A stretch of DNA of 39,810 nucleotides from Heliobacteriaceae bacterium (GCA_028707535.1 JAQWAU010000015.1:1-39810), one strand, 5' to 3'. Numbered from the stretch's first letter, positions 1 to 8,646 are shown. Notes: generated by a model from the sequence alone, not told the origin. Program-made: numbers and translations.

Positions 1-1
1 C

Positions 2-127
2 GCTTCGGTTGCGGCGATGCTGCTGACCACGGAAGCGATTGTGGCCGATAAGCCGGAGAAAAAAGATGCGCTCCCGATGATGCCGCCAGGTGGTATGGGT
101 GGCATGGGCGGCATGGACATGATGTAA
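2..127 (+). CDS. groEL: Chaperonin GroEL, C-terminal end (partial)
   Basis: The reading frame enters from the left edge and ends at TAA (125-127, followed by a second TAA). Only 41 codons are visible. They encode the end of the equatorial domain (residues like [17 protein letters not shown]) and the Gly-Met-rich flexible tail ending [12 protein letters not shown], which is diagnostic of group I chaperonins. GroEL is the cytoplasmic ATP-driven folding chamber that works with GroES. The start and most of the gene lie upstream of the window. A strong terminator follows. Confidence 0.97.
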   Translation, partial: ASVAAMLLTTEAIVADKPEKKDALPMMPPGGMGGMGGMDMM

Positions 128-141
128 TAAACCCGAACGGG

Positions 142-182
142 AAAAAAAGCGGGAGACCAGACAGAAGGTCTCCCGCTTTTTT
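142..182. terminator. Bidirectional intrinsic terminator between groEL and the GH18-SLH gene
   Basis: A perfect 10-bp stem (GCGGGAGACC at 149-158 with GGTCTCCCGC at 167-176) and an 8-nt loop is flanked by A7 on the left and T6 on the right. It can therefore terminate the plus-strand groEL transcript and the convergent minus-strand gene, whose stop codon overlaps the T-run. Confidence 0.93.
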
Positions 183-1755
183 ACGTTTTTGCGGGCAAGG
201 TGTGGGCAACGAGAACGGCCATTTCCGCCCGGGTTACGGTCTGGTCGGGTTTGAAACAGCCATCTTCAAATCCCTGAACCCACCCTTGCGTGGTAAGAGT
301 GGCGATCGCCCGGGCGGCAAAATGATTAAACGGTACGTCCGGGTAGTAAAGAGGTTGGCTAAGGGTCAAACCATAGGCTTTTTGCACCAAGAGGGCCATT
401 TCCGCCCGGGTGACGGGCTGATCAAGGTCGAGGCTGCCATCGGGGCGACCGGATAACCAGCCGGCCCGGAAGGCCCGTGTGGCGGCATCATGGGCCCAAT
501 GTCCGGGAGGGACGTCAATAAACGGAAGAGATGCACCAGGTGGTAGGTTAAGCGTTTGGGCAAGCAGGTAGATGGCTTCCGCCCGGGTGACACCACGGTC
601 CGGATCAAAGCGCCCATCCGGGGTACCGGCAGCGAGACCGGTAGAAACCAACCGGGCAATGTCTTTGACGGCCCAGTGGTTTTTCGTATCGCTGAAGGCC
701 AGGTGTTGCAGCCAGGGCCCAAAATTCGGCCAAAGTTTCGGATCCTCAAAACCGAGCCGCCACGCTGCCACCCCGGCCAAGTTATAACGGTGGGTCAGCC
801 CGATCTTGGCTTGCAGGGTGGTCTGGTTTTCTAACCATAATTCGTGGGTGCCGGCGGCATCTTCGAATTGCAGGCGGAAAACACCTTTTTCCGGCCGCCA
901 TTCCAGGGGGGTGGCGTTAAGGGCAGCCAATTTGAGAGCTTCCGAATACCCGATTCCTGTGCCATTTTGGCCGTTAATCCAGTGACGTCCGTAAAACGGC
1001 AACCCCAGTAAGGTTTTTCCCGGTGGCATCAGCAAGCTCAGATTAGCCACAACCCGGTCTACCCAGCTTAAAGAAGCTACCGGACCGGGTTCCGAATTGG
1101 CCCAATGTTCATCGTAAGCCATAATGATCACCCGGTCGGCCGTTGCGGCAATTTGTTGATAATCATAAGCGGCCGCCCAGCCGGCCGGGTTAGGGTTGGC
1201 TGTCGCCGGAACCGCAACGGAAAGTTGTTTACCCCGGGAGTGTAATGGTTGGGCCAAGGCCTGAAGAAAGGAAACAAAAGCCGCTTTATTTCCGGGACTA
1301 AAGTTTTCCAGATCGATATTTACGCCGTCACAGCCGGTTTGGTCGATAAAAGCAATGATTTCAGCTACCAAAGTGGCCTGGCGTTCCGGGCTTAAGGCCA
1401 GATCACCGGCGGTACGGTCGAAGTGATTCGTTAGGTAAGGGTAGGCTTTAAGCCCCCCTTGGTGCAACCAGTCTAAGAACCTTAAGTCCTGCCGGGTATG
1501 GAGCAGGCCGGTTTCATCAGTTTCCAGCCAAGGAAGAAAAACGCCGTTAAGGCAGCCTTTTGCGGCTAGTACCTGCTTTTGGAAGGCCGAACCGTTGCCA
1601 TATAAATAAGCGTAGGCTTGTTTATCGCCGGTGGCAGCCAGCCGATCAGCGGATTCCTGAGCTTCAGCCGGACTGCCTGGTAATCGGGCCGCGCTGGACG
1701 GAATAACCGCAATGGTCAAAATTAACAACATGACCAACCAAGATTTTAGGCGCAT
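181..1755 (-). CDS. Secreted GH18 family glycosidase with three C-terminal SLH domains
   Basis: 524 aa. Residues 1-23 form a signal peptide (MRLK, hydrophobic core, SSA-A cleavage site). Residues about 45-350 are a glycoside hydrolase family 18 barrel with the signature DGVNIDLE (143-150), so the catalytic glutamate is E150, and a late barrel strand IIMAYDEHW (210-218). Residues about 354-402, 413-463 and 472-521 are three S-layer homology repeats, each ending in a TRAE motif. GH18 enzymes cleave beta-1,4-linked GlcNAc polymers (chitin or peptidoglycan); the SLH repeats tether the protein to secondary cell-wall polymer. Peptidoglycan or spore-cortex remodelling is more likely than chitin breakdown, but that is inference. 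The ATG start is preceded by AAAGGAG six bases upstream. It converges on groEL. Confidence 0.9.
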   Translation of the reverse strand: MRLKSWLVMLLILTIAVIPSSAARLPGSPAEAQESADRLAATGDKQAYAYLYGNGSAFQKQVLAAKGCLNGVFLPWLETDETGLLHTRQDLRFLDWLHQGGLKAYPYLTNHFDRTAGDLALSPERQATLVAEIIAFIDQTGCDGVNIDLENFSPGNKAAFVSFLQALAQPLHSRGKQLSVAVPATANPNPAGWAAAYDYQQIAATADRVIIMAYDEHWANSEPGPVASLSWVDRVVANLSLLMPPGKTLLGLPFYGRHWINGQNGTGIGYSEALKLAALNATPLEWRPEKGVFRLQFEDAAGTHELWLENQTTLQAKIGLTHRYNLAGVAAWRLGFEDPKLWPNFGPWLQHLAFSDTKNHWAVKDIARLVSTGLAAGTPDGRFDPDRGVTRAEAIYLLAQTLNLPPGASLPFIDVPPGHWAHDAATRAFRAGWLSGRPDGSLDLDQPVTRAEMALLVQKAYGLTLSQPLYYPDVPFNHFAARAIATLTTQGWVQGFEDGCFKPDQTVTRAEMAVLVAHTLPAKT

Positions 1756-1821
1756 CGCAAACTCCTTTTGTCGTGGGGATGTTTTTGCCCGGTTAAGGGA
1801 AACATGACCAAAGGTGGAATT

Positions 1822-2484
1822 TCAAGGGCTAGAGATGTTGCCGGAGGTAGTTTGGGGGTCAGGCAGGATCTCCAAGGTACCTAAAATGCGGGTTTTCGGG
1901 CCGTAGACAACGATGACTTTTTGCTGCCACTGCAATGTGGGTACAAGGGCTGACTTAGGGGTGTGAAGAGTAACCGCCCGGCCTTCAATTTCCAGGTGAA
2001 TATCCCGGTTGCCGGTATCACCCCGGCCGAGGAAGCGGCCTTCCGCCTGAGCCGGGTGGGCCGTGTCCCAAAAAGCACAGTAGGCGTCCACGGCTTTTAC
2101 AACCAGTCCACCAAAGGCAACAAAAAAAACCAGGATTAAGCTCAGCATCAGAGCTTTGGTCCGCCAGAAACCGCCATCGTTTAACGGGGGCCGTCGAGAA
2201 ACCAGCTGAAAATAGGCCTGCAAGATCAGGAGGATTGTGGTGGCGCCAGTGGCAAACAGAAATGCCAGGCAGGCATCCCGGTAGGAAAAACCAGCCAAGA
2301 CCCGCCAAAAAGTTGGCGGGTTTGCAAATTGAAAATAGGCCGCAAAAATGCCGCATACGATAAAGCCGAGCACACAAGCAAGCAAGAGGGACATAACCAA
2401 GAATTGAAGAGGCTTTTTGATCCGTAACCGGCTTTTGCGTCGCCGATGGGTAACAGCTTTGCGGTGTCTAGGTGTTCTTGCCAA
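1822..2484 (-). CDS. Uncharacterised basic-tailed membrane protein
   Basis: Not recognised. From the TTG start at 2484 it is 221 aa: a strongly basic N-terminal tail (HRKAVTHRRRKSRLRIKK), three hydrophobic segments at roughly 27-50, 70-92 and 108-130, then about 90 polar residues with alternating hydrophobic strands, probably a small beta domain outside or at the membrane. The TTG at 2484 is preceded by GGGGGGAG at a good distance; the frame can be extended to a TTG at 2544, but nothing like a ribosome binding site is seen there. It lies 66 bp upstream of the GH18-SLH gene on the same strand and could be cotranscribed. It is divergent from acuA. Confidence 0.7.
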   Translation of the reverse strand: MARTPRHRKAVTHRRRKSRLRIKKPLQFLVMSLLLACVLGFIVCGIFAAYFQFANPPTFWRVLAGFSYRDACLAFLFATGATTILLILQAYFQLVSRRPPLNDGGFWRTKALMLSLILVFFVAFGGLVVKAVDAYCAFWDTAHPAQAEGRFLGRGDTGNRDIHLEIEGRAVTLHTPKSALVPTLQWQQKVIVVYGPKTRILGTLEILPDPQTTSGNISSP

Positions 2485-2651
2485 AATGGCTCCCCCCTGT
2501 CGAGATTCTTTCGCCGGAAACGGGAGTTTTTCCTGCCTGGCCAAGGGGTGAAAAATGGAAAGGAAGGGTCTGCGGAAAGGAGGAGAATAGGTGCCCCGGG
2601 TGGAAAAATAAAAGGTCGGCGGAAAAAATTTCTGCTTTAGGGGGGATGGCC

Positions 2652-3290
2652 ATGACTACAACCGGCGAAATTCCCCGTATTTCCCGTACGGTAATAACGG
2701 GCAAGGGTTATGTACACATCAATAGTTCTGTTGCTCCGGAGGAAGTTTCTAAATACCGGATGGACTTGGGGTTGGATGTTTTTCGGCCTCCCGAAGAACA
2801 AAAAAGGGCCTTAATGGATATCGCCGCTTTGCCGGAAGGCCGGGTTGTTTTAGCAGTTGCCGGTAATTTAATTATCGGCTATGTAACGTTTCACCCCCCG
2901 GAGGAATTTGCCCGCTGGGCGGTGGAAAAGGTACCCCGGATGATGGAGATGGGAGCAATCGAGGTCAGCAGGGATTGGCGTAATTTGGGATTAAGTGCGA
3001 TTTTGTTGGCCACTGCTTTTGCTGATCCGGCTTTGGAGGATTACATCGTTATCGCTACCGAGTACTATTGGCATTGGGATTTAAAAGGAAAAGACCTAAG
3101 TGTTTGGGAATACCAGAAAATGCTAGAATGGCAATTTGGCCGTGTTGGGTTGTGCCGGGTTGGTACGGATGAACCGGACATTCTGGCCCACCCCGCCAAT
3201 ATGCTGATGGCTCGGGTGGGGAGCCGGGTTCCTTTTGAGGTGGTTGTTCTGTTTGAAGATTCCCTTTATCAGGAACACTGGATGTTTTGA
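2652..3290 (+). CDS. acuA: AcuA-like GNAT N-acetyltransferase
   Basis: About 212 aa. The central part fits a GNAT fold: strand VVLAVAGNLIIGYVTF, then AIEVSRDWRNLGLSAILLATAF, the V-x-x-x-x-R-x-x-G-like acetyl-CoA pyrophosphate loop. AcuA of Bacillus acetylates and switches off acetyl-CoA synthetase; the gene directly downstream is the cognate type of deacetylase (acuC), which supports the call. ATG 2652 is six bases after AGGGGGG; ATG 2646 in the same frame is too close to it. The frame is open upstream to 2472 but without start signals. Neither acuB nor an acetyl-CoA synthetase gene is visible here. Confidence 0.8.
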   Translation: MTTTGEIPRISRTVITGKGYVHINSSVAPEEVSKYRMDLGLDVFRPPEEQKRALMDIAALPEGRVVLAVAGNLIIGYVTFHPPEEFARWAVEKVPRMMEMGAIEVSRDWRNLGLSAILLATAFADPALEDYIVIATEYYWHWDLKGKDLSVWEYQKMLEWQFGRVGLCRVGTDEPDILAHPANMLMARVGSRVPFEVVVLFEDSLYQEHWMF

Positions 3291-3306
3291 CCGGGGGAGA
3301 GCAAGA

Positions 3307-4479
3307 ATGGCTGGATGTCCTTTGTTCATTTATTCGCCACGTCTGTTGGGTTATCGCTTTGGCCCGGCACACCCGTTCGATCCCTTGCGCTTGGAGGTGA
3401 CGGTAGACCTGATCCGGCAATGCGGTCTTTTGGCTTCGGACCAGGTTGTTGAACCGGAACTTTGCAGTCGTGAGGATTTGGTTCTAATCCATCATGAACG
3501 GTTCCTCGATGCGTTGGAGCTAGCCAGCCGGCAAGCGGCACCCCCGAATTTGTTACATATTTACGGCTTTCATTCCGACGATTCACCGGCTTTTCCCGGG
3601 ATGGCCGAGGCAAGCCGGTTAATTGTGGGGGCTACCTTGCTCGGAGCAAAATTAATCATGGCGGGTAAGGCCAACCATGTTTTACAGATATCCGGCGGCT
3701 TACACCATGCAGGGCGGAATCGGGCCTCGGGTTTCTGTATTTTAAATGATGCCGCCGTTGCCATTGCGTATTTGCAGCGGCATTTCGGTTTGCGGATTGC
3801 CTATATCGACACCGATGCCCACCATGGTGACGGGGTGCAGGCGATTTTTTACGATGACCCGACTGTGCTCACGATTTCCATTCACGAGAAAGGCCGGTTT
3901 TTATTCCCGGGGACCGGTGACGTAGAAGAACGTGGCCGGTTTGCGGGGTATGGATTTTCCTTTAATCTACCTTTGGAACCCTATACCGAGGATGATTCTT
4001 ACATTGAGGTTTATGAGCAAGCGGTAGAGCCGTTGATTGCGGCTTTTAAACCAGACCTGATCTTGACCCAAAATGGTTGTGATGGTCACCACCTTGACCC
4101 GTTAACCCATTTGGCGTTGACCACCCGTACGTATGAAACAATCCCGAAACTGGTGCACCGGCTGGCGCATAAATACTGTGCAGGACGTTGGTTGGCCTTG
4201 GGTGGCGGCGGTTATGACCATTGGCGGGTGGTGCCGCGCGCTTGGACTTTGTTATGGGCGGAAATGAACGATCAGACTGTTCCCGACCAATTGCCCTTAC
4301 CGTGGCAGGTCCGCTGGCAGCCGTACAGTCCGGTTCCATTGCCGGTCCGCCTTCGGGATGGGATAAACGAATTCCCGCCGATTCCCTGGCGGGAGGCGAT
4401 TACGGCGAAAAATCGGGCTACCTTGCAACAAGCGTTGCGGGGGGTGGCAGAATTAATTGCCAGCCAAATTGGTGAGTGA
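3307..4479 (+). CDS. acuC: AcuC-like zinc-dependent protein deacetylase (histone deacetylase family)
   Basis: 390 aa, the usual size for AcuC. Landmarks of the HDAC superfamily are present: paired histidines in GGLHHAG (H133, H134), the zinc-binding DTDAHHGDG (D170, H172), and the third zinc ligand in NGCDGHHLDPL (D259), followed by GGGGYD near 300. It should remove acetyl groups from lysine, in Bacillus from acetyl-CoA synthetase previously acetylated by AcuA. It starts at ATG 3307 behind GGGGGAG, 16 bp after acuA, so the two form an operon. The frame extends upstream to 3235 but that part overlaps acuA and lacks start signals. Confidence 0.88.
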   Translation: MAGCPLFIYSPRLLGYRFGPAHPFDPLRLEVTVDLIRQCGLLASDQVVEPELCSREDLVLIHHERFLDALELASRQAAPPNLLHIYGFHSDDSPAFPGMAEASRLIVGATLLGAKLIMAGKANHVLQISGGLHHAGRNRASGFCILNDAAVAIAYLQRHFGLRIAYIDTDAHHGDGVQAIFYDDPTVLTISIHEKGRFLFPGTGDVEERGRFAGYGFSFNLPLEPYTEDDSYIEVYEQAVEPLIAAFKPDLILTQNGCDGHHLDPLTHLALTTRTYETIPKLVHRLAHKYCAGRWLALGGGGYDHWRVVPRAWTLLWAEMNDQTVPDQLPLPWQVRWQPYSPVPLPVRLRDGINEFPPIPWREAITAKNRATLQQALRGVAELIASQIGE

Positions 4480-4494
4480 ACTGACCATCCTTTT

Positions 4495-4524
4495 TTGACA
4501 GGGCAAGGTGGCGTCCGGTATACT
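4495..4524 (+). promoter_or_regulatory. Sigma-A promoter for rimO-pgsA
   Basis: TTGACA (4495-4500) and TATACT (4519-4524) are separated by 18 bp in the acuC-rimO gap. Transcription would start near 4531, which argues against a rimO start at TTG 4535. Confidence 0.75.
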
Positions 4525-4606
4525 AATATATTAATTGGCAACTACCACTAAGAGCGGAAAAGCGGATACCGGCAAGGTAAACGTAGGTTGGAAGGGCGGA
4601 AAAGAA

Positions 4607-5944
4607 GTGGCCCTCAGAGTAAACATTACTAGTTTGGGCTGTGCCAAAAACCGGGTTGATACCGAGGTTATGCTGGGGCTTTTGCGGACCGCCGGTTTTC
4701 TTGTTACTACCCGGGTAGAAGAGGCAGCGGTGCTGATTGTAAACACCTGTGGGTTTATTACCCCGGCCAAAGAAGAATCAATCGGGGCAATTTTGGAGTT
4801 GGCGCAGTTCAAGGAAACCGGAAAATGCCGCCTTTTACTGGTCGGTGGTTGTTTGGCGCAGGGGTATGCCCCGGAACTAGCTGCGGATTTACCGGAGGTA
4901 GACGGCTTTTTCGGCCCGGGTGAAGTGGGGGACATTGTCCGGATTGTCCGGGAGGCTTGGCAAGGCAAACGCCAAAACCGGGTTGGCCCACCGGCATATT
5001 TATACGACCATACCACCCCACGGGTGCTTTCTACGCCAAAACACTATGCTTATGTAAAAATTACCGAAGGCTGTGACAACCGGTGTAGTTATTGCGTGAT
5101 CCCGGCCTTAAGGGGATCTTTGCGTTCCCGGATGCCGGATTCGGTTGCCCGGGAAGTGCAGGGTTTGGTCCGGCGCGGGGTGCAGGAAGTTTTGTTGGTT
5201 GGCCAGGATACTACCCGGTACGGGTATGACCAGGAATCTAATGCCGGACTTGCGGATTTGATTCCCCGGTTAGCCGCTGTCCCCGGCTTAAAATGGTTGC
5301 GTCTTTTGTACTGCCACCCGGCCCATTTTACCCGCCGGTTGATCGAAGCGATGGCTGCCGAGGCGAAAGTTTGCCGGTATGTTGATCTACCTTTACAGCA
5401 TGCGGATGACGAAATCTTGCGGCAGATGAACCGGCAGGTTACCCAACGGCAAATCCGGGAATTGGTTCGGGAGCTGCGGGCAAATCTACCGGGGATTGCG
5501 ATTCGCACGACTTTTATCGTTGGTTATCCCGGGGAAACGCCGGCTAAGTTTCAAACCCTGTTGGATTTTTTGGCCGAAATGCGGTTTGACCGGGTGGGTA
5601 TTTTTACATATTCCCGGGAAGAAGGGACCCCGGCCGGCCGGCAAAAGGACCAGATCCCCGAAGCGGTGAAAGAGGAACGGTATCACCAGGCGATGGCTTT
5701 GCAACAACAAATTTCTTATTCTTTGCAGCAGGCTTGGGTTGGGCGGGAAATTGATGTTTTAGTGGAAGCAGTCCTTGCTCCCGGACTGTTCCGGGGCCGC
5801 AGTGAACGTGAAGCGCCTGAGGTTGACGGTCACATTGAATTCCGGGGTAAGGGTTGGCGTCCCGGCCAATGGGCGAGGGTGAAAGTTACGGCTGCCGGGC
5901 ACTATGACCTGATGGGAGAAGCGCTGAATGAACCTGGCGAATAA
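4607..5944 (+). CDS. rimO: Ribosomal protein S12 methylthiotransferase RimO
   Basis: 445 aa from GTG 4607. Domain order is the classic one: an N-terminal MTTase domain with three cluster cysteines (C12 in SLGCAKN, C48 in VNTCGFI, C82 in GGCLAQ), a radical SAM domain with CxxxCxxC (C156, C160, C163 in EGCDNRCSYC), and a C-terminal TRAM domain. The enzyme carries two 4Fe-4S clusters and methylthiolates an aspartate of ribosomal protein S12. SLGCAKNRVDTE is typical of RimO rather than MiaB. GTG 4607 places the conserved N-terminus correctly; TTG 4535 in the same frame falls almost on the predicted transcription start and has no Shine-Dalgarno sequence. The 3' end overlaps pgsA by 17 bp. Confidence 0.93.
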   Translation: MALRVNITSLGCAKNRVDTEVMLGLLRTAGFLVTTRVEEAAVLIVNTCGFITPAKEESIGAILELAQFKETGKCRLLLVGGCLAQGYAPELAADLPEVDGFFGPGEVGDIVRIVREAWQGKRQNRVGPPAYLYDHTTPRVLSTPKHYAYVKITEGCDNRCSYCVIPALRGSLRSRMPDSVAREVQGLVRRGVQEVLLVGQDTTRYGYDQESNAGLADLIPRLAAVPGLKWLRLLYCHPAHFTRRLIEAMAAEAKVCRYVDLPLQHADDEILRQMNRQVTQRQIRELVRELRANLPGIAIRTTFIVGYPGETPAKFQTLLDFLAEMRFDRVGIFTYSREEGTPAGRQKDQIPEAVKEERYHQAMALQQQISYSLQQAWVGREIDVLVEAVLAPGLFRGRSEREAPEVDGHIEFRGKGWRPGQWARVKVTAAGHYDLMGEALNEPGE

Positions 5945-6479
5945 GGTTACCTTGTTGAGGATTCTCTTTGTTCCGGTATTTATGGTTATTTTACTGATCC
6001 CGGAGCTGCCTTACCGGGAGTATTTGGCTGCCGGTGTTTTCATTTTGGCGGCCAGTACCGATGGGTTGGATGGCTACATTGCCCGGTCCCGGAAACAGAT
6101 CACTCGTTTGGGGACCTTGTTAGACCCGTTGGCGGATAAATTATTGGTGTCGGCCGCTTTGATTTCTTTGGTCGAACTGGGCAAAATATCCGCATGGGTT
6201 GCTGTGGTGATTATTGGCCGGGAATTTGCGGTAACCGGTCTGCGGGCGATGGTGGCCGGCGAAGGGTATTCGGTAGCCGCCAGCGGACTAGGGAAGTTGA
6301 AGACTGTCTTTCAAATTATCGCGGTGGTGGCAATTCTGGTTGATGATGTGCTCAGTATTGTCATCCCCCTCCCGTTGGCCCAGACTATTTTGTATTTAGC
6401 GGTGCTCTTTACCATTTGGTCTGGTGTAGACTACTTCATAAAAGCGAAGGAGAAGCTGCAAAACCGGTTGGATATGTAA
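5928..6479 (+). CDS. pgsA: CDP-diacylglycerol--glycerol-3-phosphate 3-phosphatidyltransferase
   Basis: 183 aa integral membrane protein with about five hydrophobic helices. It has the CDP-alcohol phosphotransferase signature DGYIAR-x8-G-x3-D-x3-D (D-G and A-R at about 47-52, then GTLLDPLAD), whose aspartates bind the metal and CDP. PgsA makes phosphatidylglycerol phosphate, the committed step to phosphatidylglycerol and cardiolipin. Its ATG overlaps the end of rimO and is preceded by GGGAGAAG, so it is translationally coupled. The rimO-pgsA linkage is common in Firmicutes near cinA and recA, as seen here. Confidence 0.93.
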   Translation: MNLANKVTLLRILFVPVFMVILLIPELPYREYLAAGVFILAASTDGLDGYIARSRKQITRLGTLLDPLADKLLVSAALISLVELGKISAWVAVVIIGREFAVTGLRAMVAGEGYSVAASGLGKLKTVFQIIAVVAILVDDVLSIVIPLPLAQTILYLAVLFTIWSGVDYFIKAKEKLQNRLDM

Positions 6480-6497
6480 TTCCAGCCGGTTTTTTTC
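6462..6497 (+). terminator. Intrinsic terminator after pgsA
   Basis: AACCGGTTGGA (6462-6472) pairs with TCCAGCCGGTT (6481-6491) with one G-T wobble, and a run of T follows to 6497. The stem includes the pgsA stop codon region in its loop. Confidence 0.85.
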
Positions 6498-6619
6498 CAG
6501 GGCTTCCCTAAGGAATTCGGGCCGGTTAGCTTGTATAATGGAACACAACATCTGTTTGCAGTTGGAAAATTGGGGTCCGGTGCGGGTTTTTGTTTTTTAT
6601 CAGGAAGGGGCAGGAGAAC

Positions 6620-7144
6620 TTGCTGAAGGGAATTAGTTGGCAACGGGTCGGCATTTTCACCTTGGTTGCCTTGCTGCTGTTTTTTGGCGGCCAGGTCTTA
6701 TATGAACACTTTGTGGTTAAACAGGCCTTAAACCAGGCGATTGCCTCTATAGCCCCAGAGGGGGAGGTACAGTACCGGAAAGACGGTGCTTGGACGATTG
6801 TAGAAATATCGCCTGGTCAGTGGGTGGACTTGGCTGATGGTTATCGTCAAGTGCTACAGCTTAGCCGGGAACAATTCGGGCCTAATATTCAGGTAGAAGT
6901 TCATGATTTACCCAATCCCGAATTGGAGCTTGTCTGGGCTGAATTGCAGTTCCCAGTTTTTCAGGGGATCGCTACCGGTGATTTTATCAGGATGAAGGCA
7001 GAGGCGGATGGCTTGTTTTCGGGGATGACCGGTCTGCAGGGGAAGATTTCGCTGGACAAAGAAAACGTTTACGTGCAATTGAAAAAGGGGGATAGTTATC
7101 TGTACCGGATCATCCCCCGGGAAAACAGAGGTGAACCACGTTGA
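6620..7144 (+). CDS. Single-pass membrane protein of unknown function, coupled to the FtsH-like gene
   Basis: Not recognised. About 174 aa from TTG 6620. A short cytoplasmic start is followed by one membrane helix (about residues 9-28, rich in V, L, F) and some 140 residues predicted outside the membrane, with alternating strands and no cysteine. The TTG at 6620 has AGGAAGGGG nine bases upstream; the frame can extend to TTG 6590, where no ribosome binding site is visible. A TATAAT lies at 6534-6539 without a good -35. Its stop overlaps the start of the next gene (TTGA at 7141-7144), so the two proteins are made in a fixed ratio and probably act together. It may supply the extracytoplasmic part that the neighbouring protease lacks; that is inference. 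Confidence 0.75.
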   Translation: MLKGISWQRVGIFTLVALLLFFGGQVLYEHFVVKQALNQAIASIAPEGEVQYRKDGAWTIVEISPGQWVDLADGYRQVLQLSREQFGPNIQVEVHDLPNPELELVWAELQFPVFQGIATGDFIRMKAEADGLFSGMTGLQGKISLDKENVYVQLKKGDSYLYRIIPRENRGEPR

Positions 7145-8646
7145 ACCGCACCGGCAAAGCAATTCTGATTGAAGTGGCGATGGGTCTTGGTATCGCTGCG
7201 GTTCTTTTTCTTTCTTACAAAATTATGAACCCATTGCCCTTACTGGTGGTCATGATTCTGGGGCTGGGTGGTTATTTTTTGGCGCAACGCCAGGGTTTGG
7301 GGCAGAGTTTGGGTAATTACGAAGCAGATACTAGTTTTACGTTTGACGATATCGGCGGGCAGGCGGTAGCGAAGCGGGAATTAATTGAAGCTTTGGATTT
7401 CATGGTGCAGACTGAAGCCACCCGGGATTTGGGCATTCGTCCCTTGAAGGGGATCTTGCTTTGCGGACCCCCGGGAACGGGGAAAACGCTATTGGCCAAA
7501 GCGGCGGCTTCCCATACTAACAGTACCTTCTTGAGCTGTTCCGGAAGTGACTTTATCGAGGTGTACGCCGGCGTCGGCGCCGGACGGATCCGAAATTTGT
7601 TCAAAAAGGCCAGGGAGCAGGCCCGCCGGGAAAACAAAACCGGGGCGATCATTTTTATTGATGAAATCGATGTGTTGGGGGCGAAAAGGGGTGGTTACCA
7701 GGGACACCTGGAATACGAACAGACCCTGAATGCCTTGCTGGTGGAAATTGACGGCCTAAAAGCCGATGAACCGGTGCGGGTGCTTTTGATCGGGGCGACG
7801 AACCGGCCGGATTTGCTGGATGTGGCTCTGATGCGCCCGGGAAGGTTTGACCGGCAGGTTCAGGTGGACTTGCCCGACAAGGAAAGCCGGCTGCATATTC
7901 TCCAGATTCATACCCGCCAAAAGCCATTGGCTGAGGATGTGAATCTGGAAGTGATTGCCAAAGAAACAATCGGTTTTTCCGGCGCCCAGTTGGAAAGCGT
8001 AACCAATGAAGCGGCGATTCTTACCCTGCGGGACGGGGCCCGGAAGATTTCTTTTGTCCGGTTGAAAGAGTCGATAGAAAAGGTGTTGCTGGGTGAAGTC
8101 GGCGACCGTCGGGCAGTAGAAGCCGAACTTTGGCGGGTGGCGGTGCACGAAACGGCACATGCTTTGATCAGTGAATGGGAACGGCCTGGTTCGGTGGCCC
8201 GGTTGACGATATCTCCGCGGGGCCGGGCTTTGGGTTATTTGCGGCAGGTACCGCCGGAAGAACGAGTTTTAGATACCAAGAACGATATTATTGGCAGCAT
8301 CCGGGTGGCCTTGGCCGGACTGACAGCCGAGCAGCTGGTTTTTGGGGAGGGCTCCACCGGTGCCCGCCAAGACTTGGCTTTAGCCTCACAACTGGCCAAA
8401 CAGCTGATTGGTTCCGGGTTGGCGGATTTAGGGCCGGTTGACCTGAATGATATTCCCGAAGTCGTTCGGTTTCAGGAGATCCAAAAGATTATGGCCCGGG
8501 AACAGTTGTATTTACGGGAAACCCTGACTCACCACCGGTTTTTACTGGAAGCCATCGCCAGGCAATTGCGCGAGCGGGAAAGCCTGTCTGGTGAAGAATT
8601 TCGGCAGCTGCTGCCCGGCGGGATAATGGCCGGCTGGCCGGCCTAA
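7141..8646 (+). CDS. Compact FtsH-like membrane AAA+ zinc metalloprotease
   Basis: 501 aa, shorter than typical FtsH (600-650). Two adjacent membrane helices (about 7-28 and 31-48) are joined by only a couple of residues, so the periplasmic domain of FtsH is missing. AAA+ module: Walker A GPPGTGKT (109-116), Walker B IIFIDE (170-175), second region of homology with MRPGRFDRQ (about R232-Q239). M41 protease part: zinc site HETAH (336-340, usually HEAGH) with catalytic E337, and the third ligand D411 in GARQDLA. All catalytic residues are present, so an active protease is expected. The C-terminus is short. TTG 7141 overlaps the stop of the upstream gene and follows AGAGGTG. It is probably a paralogue rather than the main FtsH. 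Confidence 0.85.
   Translation: MNRTGKAILIEVAMGLGIAAVLFLSYKIMNPLPLLVVMILGLGGYFLAQRQGLGQSLGNYEADTSFTFDDIGGQAVAKRELIEALDFMVQTEATRDLGIRPLKGILLCGPPGTGKTLLAKAAASHTNSTFLSCSGSDFIEVYAGVGAGRIRNLFKKAREQARRENKTGAIIFIDEIDVLGAKRGGYQGHLEYEQTLNALLVEIDGLKADEPVRVLLIGATNRPDLLDVALMRPGRFDRQVQVDLPDKESRLHILQIHTRQKPLAEDVNLEVIAKETIGFSGAQLESVTNEAAILTLRDGARKISFVRLKESIEKVLLGEVGDRRAVEAELWRVAVHETAHALISEWERPGSVARLTISPRGRALGYLRQVPPEERVLDTKNDIIGSIRVALAGLTAEQLVFGEGSTGARQDLALASQLAKQLIGSGLADLGPVDLNDIPEVVRFQEIQKIMAREQLYLRETLTHHRFLLEAIARQLRERESLSGEEFRQLLPGGIMAGWPA

Noticed and set aside
2592-2615. Short leader peptide (GTG start behind AAGGAGG, six codons) upstream of acuA
   Set aside because: Good ribosome binding site, but no attenuator structure or regulatory codons follow; probably chance.
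4535-4606. N-terminal extension of rimO from TTG 4535
   Set aside because: Lies at the predicted transcription start, has no ribosome binding site, and is absent from the usual RimO N-terminus.
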